From positions 51,381-115,380 of the forward strand of contig NZ_RJLC01000001.1 in the NCBI RefSeq assembly GCF_003999375.1: DNA of 64,000 nucleotides. Direction: 5' to 3'. Positions 1 through 9,912 of this stretch are shown here, piece by piece. Each line of letters opens with the position of its first letter. Within the stretch, counting starts at the first letter, position 1. The notes under the pieces are model-generated. The model searched no databases and was not told the origin of the DNA. It worked only from the letters and a program-made list of their open reading frames with translations. The position numbers were made by a program, and so were the translations under genes. Origin of the DNA: Pseudidiomarina mangrovi. GTDB taxonomy: Bacteria; Pseudomonadota; Gammaproteobacteria; Enterobacterales; Alteromonadaceae.

Positions 1-19
1 GTAGGACATCGCCAGGCAC
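1..19 (+). rRNA. rrf: 3' end of 5S ribosomal RNA (partial)
   Basis: The first bases GTAGGACATCGCCAGGC match the conserved 3' strand of gammaproteobacterial 5S rRNA (the GAGAGTAGG...GCCAGGC end that pairs with the 5' TGCCTGGC). Only the tail is in the window; the exact mature 3' end is uncertain by a few bases. It implies an rRNA operon directly upstream, reading toward the kinase gene. Confidence 0.8.
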
Positions 20-32
20 CTATCCCGAACAA

Positions 33-60
33 GCCCCAGCCTAACCGCTGGGGCTTTTTC
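33..60 (+). terminator. Rho-independent terminator of the rRNA operon
   Basis: Perfect 8-bp stem GCCCCAGC (33-40) / GCTGGGGC (47-54) with a 6-nt loop followed by TTTTTC. It lies 14 bases after the 5S end, so it most likely closes the rRNA transcript. Confidence 0.9.
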
Positions 61-84
61 TTTGGCTATTTTGGCGTTCTGCGC

Positions 85-112
85 TTGATATTTTCCCAAT
101 TAAATTTACTAT
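85..112 (+). promoter_or_regulatory. Putative sigma-70 promoter of the kinase gene
   Basis: TTGATA (85-90) and TACTAT (107-112) with 16 bp between them, about 36 bp before the ATG at 149. No clear Shine-Dalgarno sequence precedes that ATG. Confidence 0.45.
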
Positions 113-148
113 TGGTTAACAATTAGCCACTCTTGTTGTGCAAAACCA

Positions 149-3100
149 ATGGAACCGACCAATATCGTCCTGCCGAAAGGCACCGAATTAAATCATTATG
201 TGATTGAATCCGTGCTCGGACAGGGAGGTTTTGGCATTGTTTACTTGGCTCGTCATGCCTTTTTGGATGAGCTGGTCGCACTGAAAGAATTCCTACCTAT
301 TGAAGTTGCTGGCCGCACTGGCCTCTCTATTGTTCCCCATGGCGACTCACGGCAACAGTTGTACGACGATGCTTTGCGTCGTTTTATGACCGAAGGTAAA
401 ACCCTGATCAAGCTGCGACATCGTAATATTGTGCGCTGTCGCGATCTGTTTATGGCCAATAACACCGCTTACTTGGTGATGGACTTTGAAGACGGGCTTG
501 ATCTCGAAACCTTAATCGTCGGTTTGAGCAAAAAAGGGCAACTATATAGCCAAGAACAGTTGCTGCACTTCTTGATTCCATTAGCCGAGGGCTTTGTTTA
601 CCTGCATCAGCAAGACATCCTGCATCGCGATATCAAACCGGCCAATATATTCATCCGTCGTGAAGACGGCTCGCCGGTAATTATTGATTTTGGCGCAGCA
701 AAACAGAATTTCGCGACCATGTCGCAATCAAAAGTGCCCTTTACTGAGTTTTACGCACCAATTGAGCAGATTGAAGGGGGTCATGGGGCTAAGCCATCCA
801 TGGACATTCATGCCTTCGGTGCTTTGATGTATCGATTAGTGACCGGGCAGGTGGGTGTTAAAGCCGAAACCCGCGCCATGGCAATTGTGTATGGTAAACC
901 TGACCCGATGCCTGCGGTTGCATCATTGGCTGGGGCTGGCTATAGCCCTAAATTGCTCGGCTTGATTGATCATTGTTTACAATTCAAGCCAGAGCAACGC
1001 CCGCAGTCTATGCAAGAGGTCTACGATGCTTTAATTGCGATTGCTCGGGGCGATGTTGAGGCAGAGCCTGCGGCGCCAGCGGCTAAAGCTGAGCCAGCCT
1101 GGTTTGATCCAATTAAGGCAGCGGTGCCCGATACCGTGGCTGAGCCGATGACCGCCTATCACCAACCTACTCCGCAGAGTCGTCAGCAGGATGATGATAC
1201 AGCGGCAAAGGCCAAAGCCAAGGCAGAAGCTGAAGCGGCTAAGCAGGCAGAAGCCGAAGCTAAGGCTAAAGCGAAGGCGGAAGCTGAAGCCAAGGCTAAA
1301 GCGAAGGCGGAAGCTGAAGCGGCTAAACAAGCAGAAGCCGAAGCCAAGGCCAAAGCCAAGGCGGAAGCTGAAGCGGCTAAGCAGGCAGAAGCCGAAGCCA
1401 AGGCCAAAGCGAAGGCGGAAGCTGAAGCCGCTAAGCAGGCAGAAGCCAAGGCCGCCAAGCAAGCTGAAGTTGAAACCAACCAACAAACAGCCGAAGCGAA
1501 GCAAGAGAACGTACCAGGCGAGGCTGAATCCACTGAGCAGGCAGTGCCGGAAGGTTTTATCGACCTTATCAAGCAGGATCCGGTGTGGAAATGGGGCAGT
1601 ATCGCTGCCGCAGCGTTGCTCGTGGTTGGTATGGGGACATGGTTGCTCAGTGGTGATGAGCAGCCAATCAAAAAGCCAAAAGTTGACAAGGTGGTTACCA
1701 AGTCCGATCCCAAGGTAGGCGATGAAACTGACGATGGTTTGACTGCCGAGCAACGACAGCAACAGCAGCAACAAGTCGAACAACAACAGCAGCAACAGCT
1801 TGCTGATCTAGTAGGCGGGGTAAGCGCCCAAGAAGCCTTTGCCAACGCCAATCAAGCCTATTTTGTAGCGGCCGATTATGCCGCTGCAGTGAGTGGCTAT
1901 CAGCAGGCTTTAGATGCCGGTAGCGCCCTAGCGAAGAGCCAATTAGCAGTGTTGCAGGCGCAGGGCCATGGTATGGGTATCGATGCCATCAGTGCACGTA
2001 CAACGGCATTAAGTTTGCTCGATAGTTTGAGCGAGGTGGCGGCCTTTAACGATGAAGTGGCCTTGTATTTGGCATTGCTCCAGCGTTATGCCCTCACCGA
2101 TTACAGCAATGCCTTTGCTACCCTAGAGCGGCTAGCCGATACTGGCAATGCTGAAGCACAATGGCAGATGGCGCTACGCTATCGTGATGGCGTAGATGTC
2201 AGCCGTGATGTTGATAGCGCCATGAATTGGCTGGTTAAGGCTGCCGATCAACAACATACCGGGGCGTTATTTGCTATAGGCGCGTTGTATGAGAGTGGTA
2301 CCGGGGTGGCCAAAAATGTCACAGAGGCAGCCCGATACACCAAATTAGCCGGTGATCGTGGCTACCTACCCGCTTATGACAAACTCGCTTTTATGTATTT
2401 AAACGGCACCGGCTTAGCTCAAGATTTCGCCCAAGCTCGTCGCTATTTGGCTTATCCAGTGGCGCGTGGCGATGTTGAGGCACAGTACCAGTTAGCGCGT
2501 CTGTTCGAACTAGGACGCGGTGGTAGCGTGAATATGACCGAAGCTCGGCGCTATTATTTAAGCGCTGCAGCGGGGGGACAAGTGCTTGCACAAACCCGCT
2601 TAGGGCAAATCTACTATGACGGTATTAGTGTCAACGTCAATGATACCGAGGCGCTGAAATGGTTTACTTTAGCCGCTAAGCAAGGCAACAAAGACGCCCA
2701 GTCTACCCTTGGTTATATGTATCTCAATGGTCGCGGTGTGGCGACAGATTACGCTGTGGCGAAAAGCAATTTTGAGGCTGCAGCCGCGCAGCAACAGGCC
2801 GACGGACTGAACGGTTTAGGCTTACTTTATGAATATGGTTGGGGTGTGCGTAGCGATATTACCCGCGCAGTCACCTACTATACCCAAGCCGCTGCGGGCG
2901 GGAGCTCGTTTGGTCAATATAATATTGGTCGGCTGTATTTTGATGGCGCTGGCGTGAGCCAGAATAATACCACTGCCAAACGCTATTTTGAGCAAGCGGC
3001 TAAGCAAGGTAATAGCGGTGCCAGCACCTATTTAGGGTTTATGTACTTGGAAGGTTTAGGTGTTGCTGCGGATTATGTGTTGGCGCGCGAATATTCCGAA

Positions 3101-4135
3101 GCCGGCGCTAAGGCGAATAATGCCGACGCATTGAATAATTTGGGAGTGCTCTATCAACAGGGTTTAGGGGTCACGAAAAACCTCAGCGAAGCTGCCAGCT
3201 ACTATCAACGAGCGGTGGATCTCGACAATAGTACCGCCATGTTGAATTTAGGGCGGTTGTATTTAGAGGGTTCGGGCGTCAGTAAAAACCTTGCAACGGC
3301 GAAGAAATTATTCCAACAGGCTATTGATGTCGGTGAGGTTATGGACGCATACACCGAGTTGGCTCTCATGAATCTGAGGGGTTTGGGCGGACCGGTTAAC
3401 CTGAGCGAAGCACGACGACTGTTCGAGGTCGCCGCAAATGAGCCTGACCAGTCTCTCGCGCAATATCAGTTAGCGCTGATGACATTCAATGGCCGTGGTG
3501 GTCCTACTAATGTCACCAACGCTCTACGGCTATTCCGTACAGCCGCCGACAACGGCTATATGGAATCTCAGTTTGAGCTAGCCAGGGTGTTATCGGAAGG
3601 ACTAGGCACCTCTGTTGATCTGCTCACTGCAGCAAAATACTTTGAATTAGCCGCCGATCAGGGCCATTCAGGAGCACAGTATGAAACCGGTCGTGCATAC
3701 CAATATGGCCGCGGTGTCGGGCGCGATTTCGCCAAGGCTGCACGTTATTATCGGTTGGCGGTTGGGCAAGGTCATATCGATGCGCACTATAATCTAGGTA
3801 TGATGCTACGCAACGGTGAGGGGCAAACTGCTAATCTCACCGAAGCCTTCCGCCTGGTCAGTGTTGCGGCAACTAATGGCCATGCCAATGCACAGAATAG
3901 TTTAGGGGTGATGTATCACGAAGGCAGCGGTGTGGCGAAAAACTACGACCGCGCCTATGAGTGGTTCCTAAAAGCTGCTGAGCAGAATCTGGCCGGCGCG
4001 CAATTTAACCTCGGTAACTATCATGAATATGGTCTATCGGTTCGTGCCAACCGCCGCGAAGCGATGAAATGGTATCGCCTCGCTGCTGATCAGGGCGATC
4101 AGCAAGCGGTCGAGGCACTGCGTAATCTCAATTAA
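149..4135 (+). CDS. Membrane Ser/Thr protein kinase with C-terminal Sel1/TPR-like repeats
   Basis: Hanks-type kinase domain at residues ~18-290, with glycine loop GQGGFG at 24-29, VALK lysine K46, HRD at 159-161 (HRDIKPAN) and DFG at 180-182, so all catalytic residues are present. An Ala/Lys/Glu-rich linker (~350-450) leads to one transmembrane segment (~490-510, AAAALLVVGMGTWLL), then a Gln-rich stretch and about 18-19 Sel1-like repeats of ~36 residues (signature A...LG..Y..G.GV..N...A..YY..AA..G) up to the C-terminus. Topology inferred: cytosolic kinase, periplasmic Sel1 scaffold, suggesting a receptor-like kinase sensing or binding a periplasmic partner. Substrate unknown. It is a single gene behind the rRNA operon, convergent with hemY and overlapping its stop by 4 nt. 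Confidence 0.88.
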   Translation: MEPTNIVLPKGTELNHYVIESVLGQGGFGIVYLARHAFLDELVALKEFLPIEVAGRTGLSIVPHGDSRQQLYDDALRRFMTEGKTLIKLRHRNIVRCRDLFMANNTAYLVMDFEDGLDLETLIVGLSKKGQLYSQEQLLHFLIPLAEGFVYLHQQDILHRDIKPANIFIRREDGSPVIIDFGAAKQNFATMSQSKVPFTEFYAPIEQIEGGHGAKPSMDIHAFGALMYRLVTGQVGVKAETRAMAIVYGKPDPMPAVASLAGAGYSPKLLGLIDHCLQFKPEQRPQSMQEVYDALIAIARGDVEAEPAAPAAKAEPAWFDPIKAAVPDTVAEPMTAYHQPTPQSRQQDDDTAAKAKAKAEAEAAKQAEAEAKAKAKAEAEAKAKAKAEAEAAKQAEAEAKAKAKAEAEAAKQAEAEAKAKAKAEAEAAKQAEAKAAKQAEVETNQQTAEAKQENVPGEAESTEQAVPEGFIDLIKQDPVWKWGSIAAAALLVVGMGTWLLSGDEQPIKKPKVDKVVTKSDPKVGDETDDGLTAEQRQQQQQQVEQQQQQQLADLVGGVSAQEAFANANQAYFVAADYAAAVSGYQQALDAGSALAKSQLAVLQAQGHGMGIDAISARTTALSLLDSLSEVAAFNDEVALYLALLQRYALTDYSNAFATLERLADTGNAEAQWQMALRYRDGVDVSRDVDSAMNWLVKAADQQHTGALFAIGALYESGTGVAKNVTEAARYTKLAGDRGYLPAYDKLAFMYLNGTGLAQDFAQARRYLAYPVARGDVEAQYQLARLFELGRGGSVNMTEARRYYLSAAAGGQVLAQTRLGQIYYDGISVNVNDTEALKWFTLAAKQGNKDAQSTLGYMYLNGRGVATDYAVAKSNFEAAAAQQQADGLNGLGLLYEYGWGVRSDITRAVTYYTQAAAGGSSFGQYNIGRLYFDGAGVSQNNTTAKRYFEQAAKQGNSGASTYLGFMYLEGLGVAADYVLAREYSEAGAKANNADALNNLGVLYQQGLGVTKNLSEAASYYQRAVDLDNSTAMLNLGRLYLEGSGVSKNLATAKKLFQQAIDVGEVMDAYTELALMNLRGLGGPVNLSEARRLFEVAANEPDQSLAQYQLALMTFNGRGGPTNVTNALRLFRTAADNGYMESQFELARVLSEGLGTSVDLLTAAKYFELAADQGHSGAQYETGRAYQYGRGVGRDFAKAARYYRLAVGQGHIDAHYNLGMMLRNGEGQTANLTEAFRLVSVAATNGHANAQNSLGVMYHEGSGVAKNYDRAYEWFLKAAEQNLAGAQFNLGNYHEYGLSVRANRREAMKWYRLAADQGDQQAVEALRNLN
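1204..1450 (+). repeat. In-frame tandem repeat coding the Ala/Lys/Glu linker
   Basis: Imperfect tandem units of about 54-60 bp (GAAGC...GCTAAGCAGGCAGAAGCC...) encode alternating AEAEA / AKAKAKA segments between the kinase and the membrane segment. A multiple-of-three unit length keeps the frame, so copy number can vary without breaking the protein. A second low-complexity patch of CAG/CAA codons (about 1756-1798) encodes poly-Gln just after the TM segment. Confidence 0.75.
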
Positions 4136-5286
4136 CTTTTCAAGGCCTGGCGATAGCAACTTAAGGCACGTTTCTGATCGCCAGCCATTTCATGAGCATA
4201 GGCTAAATCCAGTAATACCTGCTTTGACGGCGCGACATCAGCGGCACGGCGTAGGGCTCGGCTGGCCAAATCATACTCTTTATCCTGCAGCGCGATTTGT
4301 CCTAAGGCGTGAAGCAGCATGGGGTCATCCGGCGTACGCTTCAACGAATCCTGCAAAAAGCCTTTCAGCTCGTCTTGATTGACGATCAGTTTGCGTTCAA
4401 CTAAGTCGACCAGTTTCAGATCACCACGCTTCAGCGCGCGAGCCGCTAATTTACCGGCAGCATCTTCGAGGCCAAAGCCACGTAGGGTGGCAATGTAGGC
4501 TAAACGAATTGGCGCGCTGCGGCGCTGCTCGCGACTCAGTTTATCCCAATACGGCTCCAGTTGATCGGCACGGCTCCGCCCTAGTTCACGCATGACCTCG
4601 GTGTAAGCTTGTTCAGTTAAGGTGAACTGTTCGGTTGCGGTTAAGCACTGTAGGCGCTGGGCATGGGGTAATAGCGCAATGATATCGTGCCAGCGATGCA
4701 GCTGTTGATATGCCTGTAGAGTGACTTTCAATAGCGGAACGTTATCGGCGTGGGTAGCGGTTAGACGTTTTAATAGGTCCACTTTTTGTCGTGCTAACTC
4801 AGGGTTGGCACGCAAGCTTAAAATAGTATCAGCGACCTGGAAATCGGCAGGGTTATTGATTTTTCGCAGCCAATCGCGGGCTAGGCTCAAATCACCCGCT
4901 TGTTGTGCCGCATAGGCGGCAAAGGTCGCGGTCAGGGGTTGTTTGACTAACCCCCAACTACGGCCAAAGGCTTGGCTGGCGGCAGCCGGCTCGCCATTAA
5001 CCAACAGTTGCGCGCCTTGCGCAAAGGCTTGCTGTGCTTTGTTGTTCTTGCGTTCGCCAAACCAGCGTACGCCCCATTTGGTTTTGCGCACCACCAGTAG
5101 TACCGCACGCATGATCGCGCGGAGCACAATGGTAAGCACCACCAACATGATCACCGCCGCGACAATACTGGTTTCGATGGTCCAATTACCAATCGCAATT
5201 AACACATAGCCGGTGCTGCCTGACCAATAGGGGCCAATCAATAAACCAGCGACTAAAACAAGGAGGATGATCCAGGCATATTTCAT
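4132..5286 (-). CDS. hemY: HemY, TPR protein of heme biosynthesis
   Basis: 384 residues: two N-terminal membrane segments (residues ~5-30 and ~38-65) and the HemY_N region with the KTKWGVRWF and FAQGAQLLVNGE motifs, then TPR repeats through the C-terminus (ALGQIALQDKEYDLASRALRRA). Family: inner-membrane protein tied to late tetrapyrrole synthesis in enterobacteria, exact function unresolved. Last gene of the cyaY-hemC-hemD-hemX-hemY run; its ATG overlaps the hemX stop by 4 nt, indicating translational coupling. Confidence 0.9.
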   Translation of the reverse strand: MKYAWIILLVLVAGLLIGPYWSGSTGYVLIAIGNWTIETSIVAAVIMLVVLTIVLRAIMRAVLLVVRKTKWGVRWFGERKNNKAQQAFAQGAQLLVNGEPAAASQAFGRSWGLVKQPLTATFAAYAAQQAGDLSLARDWLRKINNPADFQVADTILSLRANPELARQKVDLLKRLTATHADNVPLLKVTLQAYQQLHRWHDIIALLPHAQRLQCLTATEQFTLTEQAYTEVMRELGRSRADQLEPYWDKLSREQRRSAPIRLAYIATLRGFGLEDAAGKLAARALKRGDLKLVDLVERKLIVNQDELKGFLQDSLKRTPDDPMLLHALGQIALQDKEYDLASRALRRAADVAPSKQVLLDLAYAHEMAGDQKRALSCYRQALKS

Positions 5287-6386
5287 TGGCCATTCTCCGC
5301 GGTTGCTTGCCGCGCCAAGCGCTCAAGTTGGGCCGTGGCCTGCAGTTCGGCGGGATACTCCGGCACTAAGGTCAGCTGGGCTAAGGTATCGAGTTCACTT
5401 TGCGCCCGTTGAATCTCCACCACATCAGTTGCCCCCAGTTGCTGCAGCATAGTCAGCGCCTGTTGTAAGGCTTGCTGGTAAACATCTTGGCGACCGGCTA
5501 AGGCCGCTTGTTGGGCAATCTGTAACTGCAACAGCGTACGTTGCTGCAGCAAATTCACGAAGGCATCGGATAATAACGGCTGCACCGGGGTTTCACGATA
5601 CTGCACCCGCACCAATTGATCGGCCAGTTTACCGGCGCTTTGTTGCAACTGTTGCCACCAATCAGCGCTGTCATCTACCGCGCTCAGTTCGCTGCGACCC
5701 GGTTGACGCTGATACCAGTTTACTCGTGCTAGTTGTGCCTGCACGCTGGCTAAACGCATGGCGGCAGCATCAATCTGATTAGCCGGCAGTGCTTGCAGGG
5801 CAAACAAGTCATCGGCCAAGGCCTGACGCGCCGCACGATGTGCTGGATTATTCAACGCCGCTAAATGCGAATCAGCCAGTTGCAACAACTGAATAGTGGC
5901 GGCCACGTCGCTATCAATCCATAGTTTCTGTCCAGCGCGCTCAACTAAATTACGCGCTTCAAGAATGCGCCAGGTAGTTTGCTGCGATAAATCGAGGTTC
6001 GCCAATTCGGCTTGTACCGATTCGACAGCGCGTTGATAGCGCTCCAAGAGAGCTTGTTGCTGCTGTTCACGTTCGTAAGCTTGGCGGGCAATACCACTGA
6101 CTTCGCCTTGAATGACCATGCGCACCTGATCAGCCTGGCGGGCATTGATATCCCGTAGCTCCTCAATTTGGTTCTGCATATCAACCAACTGACGCTGGTG
6201 TAATTGCTGCTGCTGTTGATAGGCGGGCCAGAGGTACACATACCCGGCCGTGGCGCTGCCACCAACTAGCACCAGTACCAGCAACAACGCCCACCAGCCA
6301 CCCGTAGACGAACGCTGGCGCGGCGGCTTAGGAGCTGGCGTAGGCTTAGCTGGAGTGGTTTCTGTTTGCGTGTTGGTATCAGTCAT
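5283..6386 (-). CDS. hemX: HemX, inner-membrane protein of the heme operon
   Basis: 367 residues: N-terminal cytosolic Pro/Thr/Lys-rich tail, one TM segment (~residues 30-52, WWALLLVLVLVGGSATAGYVY), then a Gln-rich coiled coil (QQQQQLHQRQLVDMQNQIEEL) and an alpha-helical periplasmic domain typical of HemX. Although often annotated as uroporphyrinogen-III C-methyltransferase, it lacks the SAM-binding methylase fold and that activity is doubtful. Overlaps hemD by 8 nt and hemY by 4 nt. Confidence 0.88.
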   Translation of the reverse strand: MTDTNTQTETTPAKPTPAPKPPRQRSSTGGWWALLLVLVLVGGSATAGYVYLWPAYQQQQQLHQRQLVDMQNQIEELRDINARQADQVRMVIQGEVSGIARQAYEREQQQQALLERYQRAVESVQAELANLDLSQQTTWRILEARNLVERAGQKLWIDSDVAATIQLLQLADSHLAALNNPAHRAARQALADDLFALQALPANQIDAAAMRLASVQAQLARVNWYQRQPGRSELSAVDDSADWWQQLQQSAGKLADQLVRVQYRETPVQPLLSDAFVNLLQQRTLLQLQIAQQAALAGRQDVYQQALQQALTMLQQLGATDVVEIQRAQSELDTLAQLTLVPEYPAELQATAQLERLARQATAENGQ

Positions 6387-7170
6387 GTGGCGTTGCTTCC
6401 TGTTGATGCGTGATGACTTGCTGCCAGGCCTCGACCATGGCGAATGGTGTGGCGCTGTCGGCGATAACCGCGTTAGGCGCGAGTGCTGCGGGTAGTAACG
6501 CCGCCAAGCGTTGGCTGGCGACCACCCAAGTACACTGTTGTAGCCAGCTTAACGCTTGGCGTGGCATGGCGGCAAGAAAATAGCCTAATTGTTCGGCACT
6601 ACTGACAAAAATACAGCGTACATGCTGTTGCCAGTGCTCAATTTGCGCGCTCGACACGGTAACTGGGTTGCGCTGATACACCGCTAAGTAATGCACGTCG
6701 GCGCCGCGAGCGCGCAAGGTATCGGCGAATAACTCGCGCCCTTCATTGGCACGAACCAGCAACCAACGCTGACCGGCAACCTGTTGCAGCTCGGGTAGCG
6801 CCAACAATGCTTCGCTGTTGTGCTCCCGCCAGGGGCAGGTGACTGGGCGCTTAACCACCTGCGCAATGGCTGCCGCACTGGTTGGCCCAACCGCATACCA
6901 GCGGCAGTTCGGCATAACCACCTCGGGCGCATACTGTGCTACTTGAGCGGCAAAAAACTGAGCGGCGTTGACGCTTACCATCATGGCGCCATGCCAGGGT
7001 TGCTGTAACAGCTCAGCAAGGTTCACCGAAGCGTCGGTATAAGCGCTGATCTGCACCATACTGTGATAATCGCAGGCTAATGATAGACCCAGCTGTACAG
7101 CCCGTTGTTGCAGCAGTTGCTGCAGTGTGTCGGTGGGCGATGCTGGACGTAAAATTAGCGCGCTACTCAT
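6379..7170 (-). CDS. hemD: Uroporphyrinogen-III synthase
   Basis: 263 residues, the usual HemD size. Converts hydroxymethylbilane to uroporphyrinogen III with D-ring inversion. Weakly conserved family, but diagnostic pieces are visible: N-terminal LILRP, central [32 protein letters not shown], and VSSAEQL. Position immediately after hemC (4-nt overlap) and before hemX supports the call. Confidence 0.9.
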   Translation of the reverse strand: MSSALILRPASPTDTLQQLLQQRAVQLGLSLACDYHSMVQISAYTDASVNLAELLQQPWHGAMMVSVNAAQFFAAQVAQYAPEVVMPNCRWYAVGPTSAAAIAQVVKRPVTCPWREHNSEALLALPELQQVAGQRWLLVRANEGRELFADTLRARGADVHYLAVYQRNPVTVSSAQIEHWQQHVRCIFVSSAEQLGYFLAAMPRQALSWLQQCTWVVASQRLAALLPAALAPNAVIADSATPFAMVEAWQQVITHQQEATPHD

Positions 7171-8105
7171 GAGTTTAGGGTGTGCCCCTCATATACATCG
7201 GCCAAAATGGTTCCGGCCCCGCGCTCGAGTAAGAACTCAGCGAGCTCAATACCGAGCTGCTCGGCATCATTGCGGTCACCACTAATTTCGCCTTCAATGA
7301 TTTCGCTGCCATCAGGGCGGCCCACTAAGCCGCGCAAGTGCAGCTGATCACCATGCAGTTCGGCATAAGCGCCAATCGGCACTTGGCAGCCGCCCTGTAA
7401 GCGCCGGTTCATGGCGCGCTCGGCCAGCACACAGCTGCGTGTTTGCTGACAAATCAGTGGTTCGAGCAAGGCCTTGGTCGCACTATCGTCACTACGGCAC
7501 TCAATGCCTAACACGCCCTGACCATTGGCGGGCAAACTAACTTCTACCGCAATGCGTTGACGAATACGGGCATGCAGATCGAGCCGAATCAGCCCAGAAG
7601 CTGCCAAAATAATGGCATCAAATTGGCCGTCATCGAGTTTGTTCAAGCGGGTTTGCACGTTACCGCGCAAATCATGCACTTTCAGGTGCGGAAATTGCGC
7701 CAAAATTTGGCACTTGCGGCGTAAGCTACAGGTACCCACAATGGCACCGTCAGGCAGCTCTTCAAGGCTGTTGTAGTGATTGCTGACGAAAGCATCGCGC
7801 GGGTCTTCACGTTCACAAATACCGTACAGCTCCAGCCCGTCAGGAAACTCCACCGGTAAATCTTTCATTGAATGCACAGCGATATCGGCTTTGCCCTCGA
7901 GCATGGCAATTTCCAGCTCTTTCACGAACAAGCCCTTGCCACCTATTTTTGCCAGCGGAGTATCGAGGATCACATCGCCACGGGTGCTCATTGGCAGTAA
8001 TTCAACGCTCAGCCCAGGGTGTAATTGCTCGAGCCGCGCTTTAATGTGCTCGGCTTGCCACAGCGCGAGCATGCTCTTGCGGGTGGCAATGGTTAAGGTT
8101 TTCAT
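7167..8105 (-). CDS. hemC: Porphobilinogen deaminase (hydroxymethylbilane synthase)
   Basis: 312 residues, full length. Polymerises four porphobilinogens on a dipyrromethane cofactor. Visible motifs: [17 protein letters not shown] at the N-terminus, HSMKDLP around catalytic D82, GTCSLRR at 125-130, LRGNVQTRL at 146-154, and cofactor cysteine C240 in [10 protein letters not shown]. Its ATG is 2 bp after the cyaY stop, so it is probably co-transcribed with the frataxin homologue. Confidence 0.96.
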   Translation of the reverse strand: MKTLTIATRKSMLALWQAEHIKARLEQLHPGLSVELLPMSTRGDVILDTPLAKIGGKGLFVKELEIAMLEGKADIAVHSMKDLPVEFPDGLELYGICEREDPRDAFVSNHYNSLEELPDGAIVGTCSLRRKCQILAQFPHLKVHDLRGNVQTRLNKLDDGQFDAIILAASGLIRLDLHARIRQRIAVEVSLPANGQGVLGIECRSDDSATKALLEPLICQQTRSCVLAERAMNRRLQGGCQVPIGAYAELHGDQLHLRGLVGRPDGSEIIEGEISGDRNDAEQLGIELAEFLLERGAGTILADVYEGHTLNS

Positions 8106-8107
8106 GC

Positions 8108-8443
8108 TTACTCCGCAGCTTTCAACTGAATCGCAACACCGGCTTGCTTGCTCATGGCATCAGACAGCAGCGCCCATAATTCAACGCCACTGCGGTTGTC
8201 TATCCACAGGCCATCACGGTATTCAAAATGGTAGCCGTTAAACTTGGTTGCCACCCACAGTTGCATCAGAGGCGGTTGTTTATTAATGATGATCTTGCTG
8301 CGATTGGTAAATTCGAGCTCTAAGATTTCGCCACCCGATTCAAACTCAATATCAATGCCAGCGCCCTCAACTAACGCTTCTACGGCCTCTTCAATCGCTA
8401 AGATAGTGGCATCGGCTAATTCATGGTATTGATGTTCTTGCAT
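8108..8443 (-). CDS. cyaY: Iron donor protein CyaY (bacterial frataxin)
   Basis: 111 residues with the frataxin fold signature: acidic N-terminal helix ([17 protein letters not shown]), then strands [16 protein letters not shown] and [17 protein letters not shown], then GYHFEY. Binds iron and modulates Fe-S cluster assembly. Start chosen at the ATG at 8443 because AGGAG lies 5-6 nt upstream; a longer frame to 8494 has no such support. First gene of the heme operon here. In enterobacteria cyaA separates cyaY from hemC; that gene is absent between them in this window. Confidence 0.93.
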   Translation of the reverse strand: MQEHQYHELADATILAIEEAVEALVEGAGIDIEFESGGEILELEFTNRSKIIINKQPPLMQLWVATKFNGYHFEYRDGLWIDNRSGVELWALLSDAMSKQAGVAIQLKAAE

Positions 8444-8531
8444 GTCGACTCCTAGTAATGACTTTTTGCCCTCGCGATGCGATGATAGGCACACGATTTT
8501 TCATCGAATTCACAGTAGGTACAGTTTACCG

Positions 8532-8666
8532 ATGTTTGTCACGAAAGTAATGCGTATCGTCATTGTAGCAGCTGCGCTGACATTGGTCGCATGCGGACAA
8601 AAAGGTCCGTTGCAAGCGCCGCCACCGCCCACTGATAAAAACAGTACGGTCAGCCATGACGTTTAA
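8532..8666 (+). CDS. lptM: Small lipoprotein LptM (YifL-like)
   Basis: 44 residues: short hydrophobic signal peptide and lipobox LVAC with lipidated C21, followed by GQKGPLQAPPPP, which matches the CGxKGPLYxPP core of YifL/LptM. The family assists maturation of the LptD/LptE lipopolysaccharide translocon in the outer membrane. Start at 8532 (MFVTKVMRI) is preferred; ATG 8550 is possible. Divergent from cyaY and overlaps lysA by 11 nt, the same neighbourhood as in enterobacteria. Confidence 0.85.
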   Translation: MFVTKVMRIVIVAAALTLVACGQKGPLQAPPPPTDKNSTVSHDV

Positions 8667-9912
8667 CTATCAGGCAGAGCAGTTACATGCCGAACAATGC
8701 AGCCTCGAACGCTTAGCCCAGCAGTTCGGAACGCCGCTATTTGTCTACTCACAGCAGGCAATATTGCGTAATTGGCAGCAGTTTGCAGCGCATTGGCCAG
8801 CACCGCATAAGTTGTGTTACGCGGTGAAAGCCAATAGTAATTTGGCGATTTTGCAGCTGTTGGCCCGCCATGGCGCTGGCTTTGATATTGTCTCTGGCGG
8901 CGAGCTGGCGCGGGTACTCCAAGCCGGTGGTAGAGCGCAAGACGTGGTATTTTCCGGAGTCGGCAAAAGCCATGACGAAATCGCCTACGCGTTAGAGCAA
9001 GGTATCGGCTGTTTCAACGTGGAATCAGCCGCCGAGTTGGAGCGCATCAATGACATTGCCGCTGCCCATCAGGTGATTGCGCCGGTGTCACTGCGGGTCA
9101 ACCCCGATGTGGACGCGCAAACTCACCCCTACATAGCGACCGGCCTCAAAGCCAATAAATTCGGTATTGCCATGCGCGACGCCAAAGCCGTCGCGCTTAA
9201 GGGGCAGGCACTTAAGCACATCCATATGCGTGGCTTAGACTGCCACATTGGCTCGCAAATCTTAACCGCCAGCCCCTTTCTGGATGCGGCTGATCGCATG
9301 TTGGCGCTGGTGCAAGAATTACGTGCTGAAGGCGTGGCGATTGACCATTTGGATATGGGCGGTGGCATCGGCATACCCTACCAGCACGAAAGTCAGCCAG
9401 ACATAGCCAGCTATTTGCACATCTTGCAGCAAAAAGCCGCTGCGGTTGGCGGACTTACGCTGCTACTTGAGCCGGGCCGCGCCATTGTCGGTAACGCCGG
9501 TGTACTGCTGACCAAAGTTGAATATTTAAAGCCCGGTGAGGACAAGAACTTCTTGTTGGTCGATGCCGGCATGAATGACCTGATTCGCCCCGCGCTCTAT
9601 CAGGCCTATCACGATATCGTGCCGGTGCGTCAAGCCAGCGGTGCGGCCAGTGCGCTGGTAGACGTAGTTGGGCCGGTGTGTGAAACCGGTGACTTTTTCG
9701 GTCACGCACGGCATTTAAGCGCTCAGCAAGGCGACTTTTTAGCGATTATGAATGCCGGTGCCTACGGTTTTACCATGGCCTCCAACTACAATACCCGCCC
9801 GCGTGCCGCAGAAGTTTTGGTGCAGGGCGACCAAGCCACGCTGATTCGTGAGCGTGAAGTATTAGAAGATTTATGGAAAGGCGAGCGGCTACTGCCTGAG
9901 GAACGGACATGA
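8656..9912 (+). CDS. lysA: Diaminopimelate decarboxylase
   Basis: 418 residues, fold-type III PLP enzyme. PLP lysine K58 in [14 protein letters not shown] substrate motif, GGGIGIPY phosphate-binding loop, [11 protein letters not shown], and CETGDFF supplying the active-site cysteine from the partner subunit. Last step of lysine biosynthesis (meso-DAP to lysine). Upstream of dapF with a 4-nt overlap. The region encoding LKGQALKHI (about 9190-9220) is a full copy of the dispersed 20-bp element, in frame and, judged from memory of the family, without obvious length change. Confidence 0.96.
   Translation: MTFNYQAEQLHAEQCSLERLAQQFGTPLFVYSQQAILRNWQQFAAHWPAPHKLCYAVKANSNLAILQLLARHGAGFDIVSGGELARVLQAGGRAQDVVFSGVGKSHDEIAYALEQGIGCFNVESAAELERINDIAAAHQVIAPVSLRVNPDVDAQTHPYIATGLKANKFGIAMRDAKAVALKGQALKHIHMRGLDCHIGSQILTASPFLDAADRMLALVQELRAEGVAIDHLDMGGGIGIPYQHESQPDIASYLHILQQKAAAVGGLTLLLEPGRAIVGNAGVLLTKVEYLKPGEDKNFLLVDAGMNDLIRPALYQAYHDIVPVRQASGAASALVDVVGPVCETGDFFGHARHLSAQQGDFLAIMNAGAYGFTMASNYNTRPRAAEVLVQGDQATLIREREVLEDLWKGERLLPEERT
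9196..9216 (+). repeat. Dispersed element copy inside lysA
   Basis: CTTAAGGGGCAGGCACTTAA plus G, a perfect full-length copy, read in frame as LKGQALK within LysA. Confidence 0.9.

Noticed and set aside
1031-1851. Long antisense and out-of-frame ORFs over the kinase linker
   Set aside because: Products of the Ala/Lys/Glu codon repeats; composition is non-protein-like and the kinase frame is continuous.
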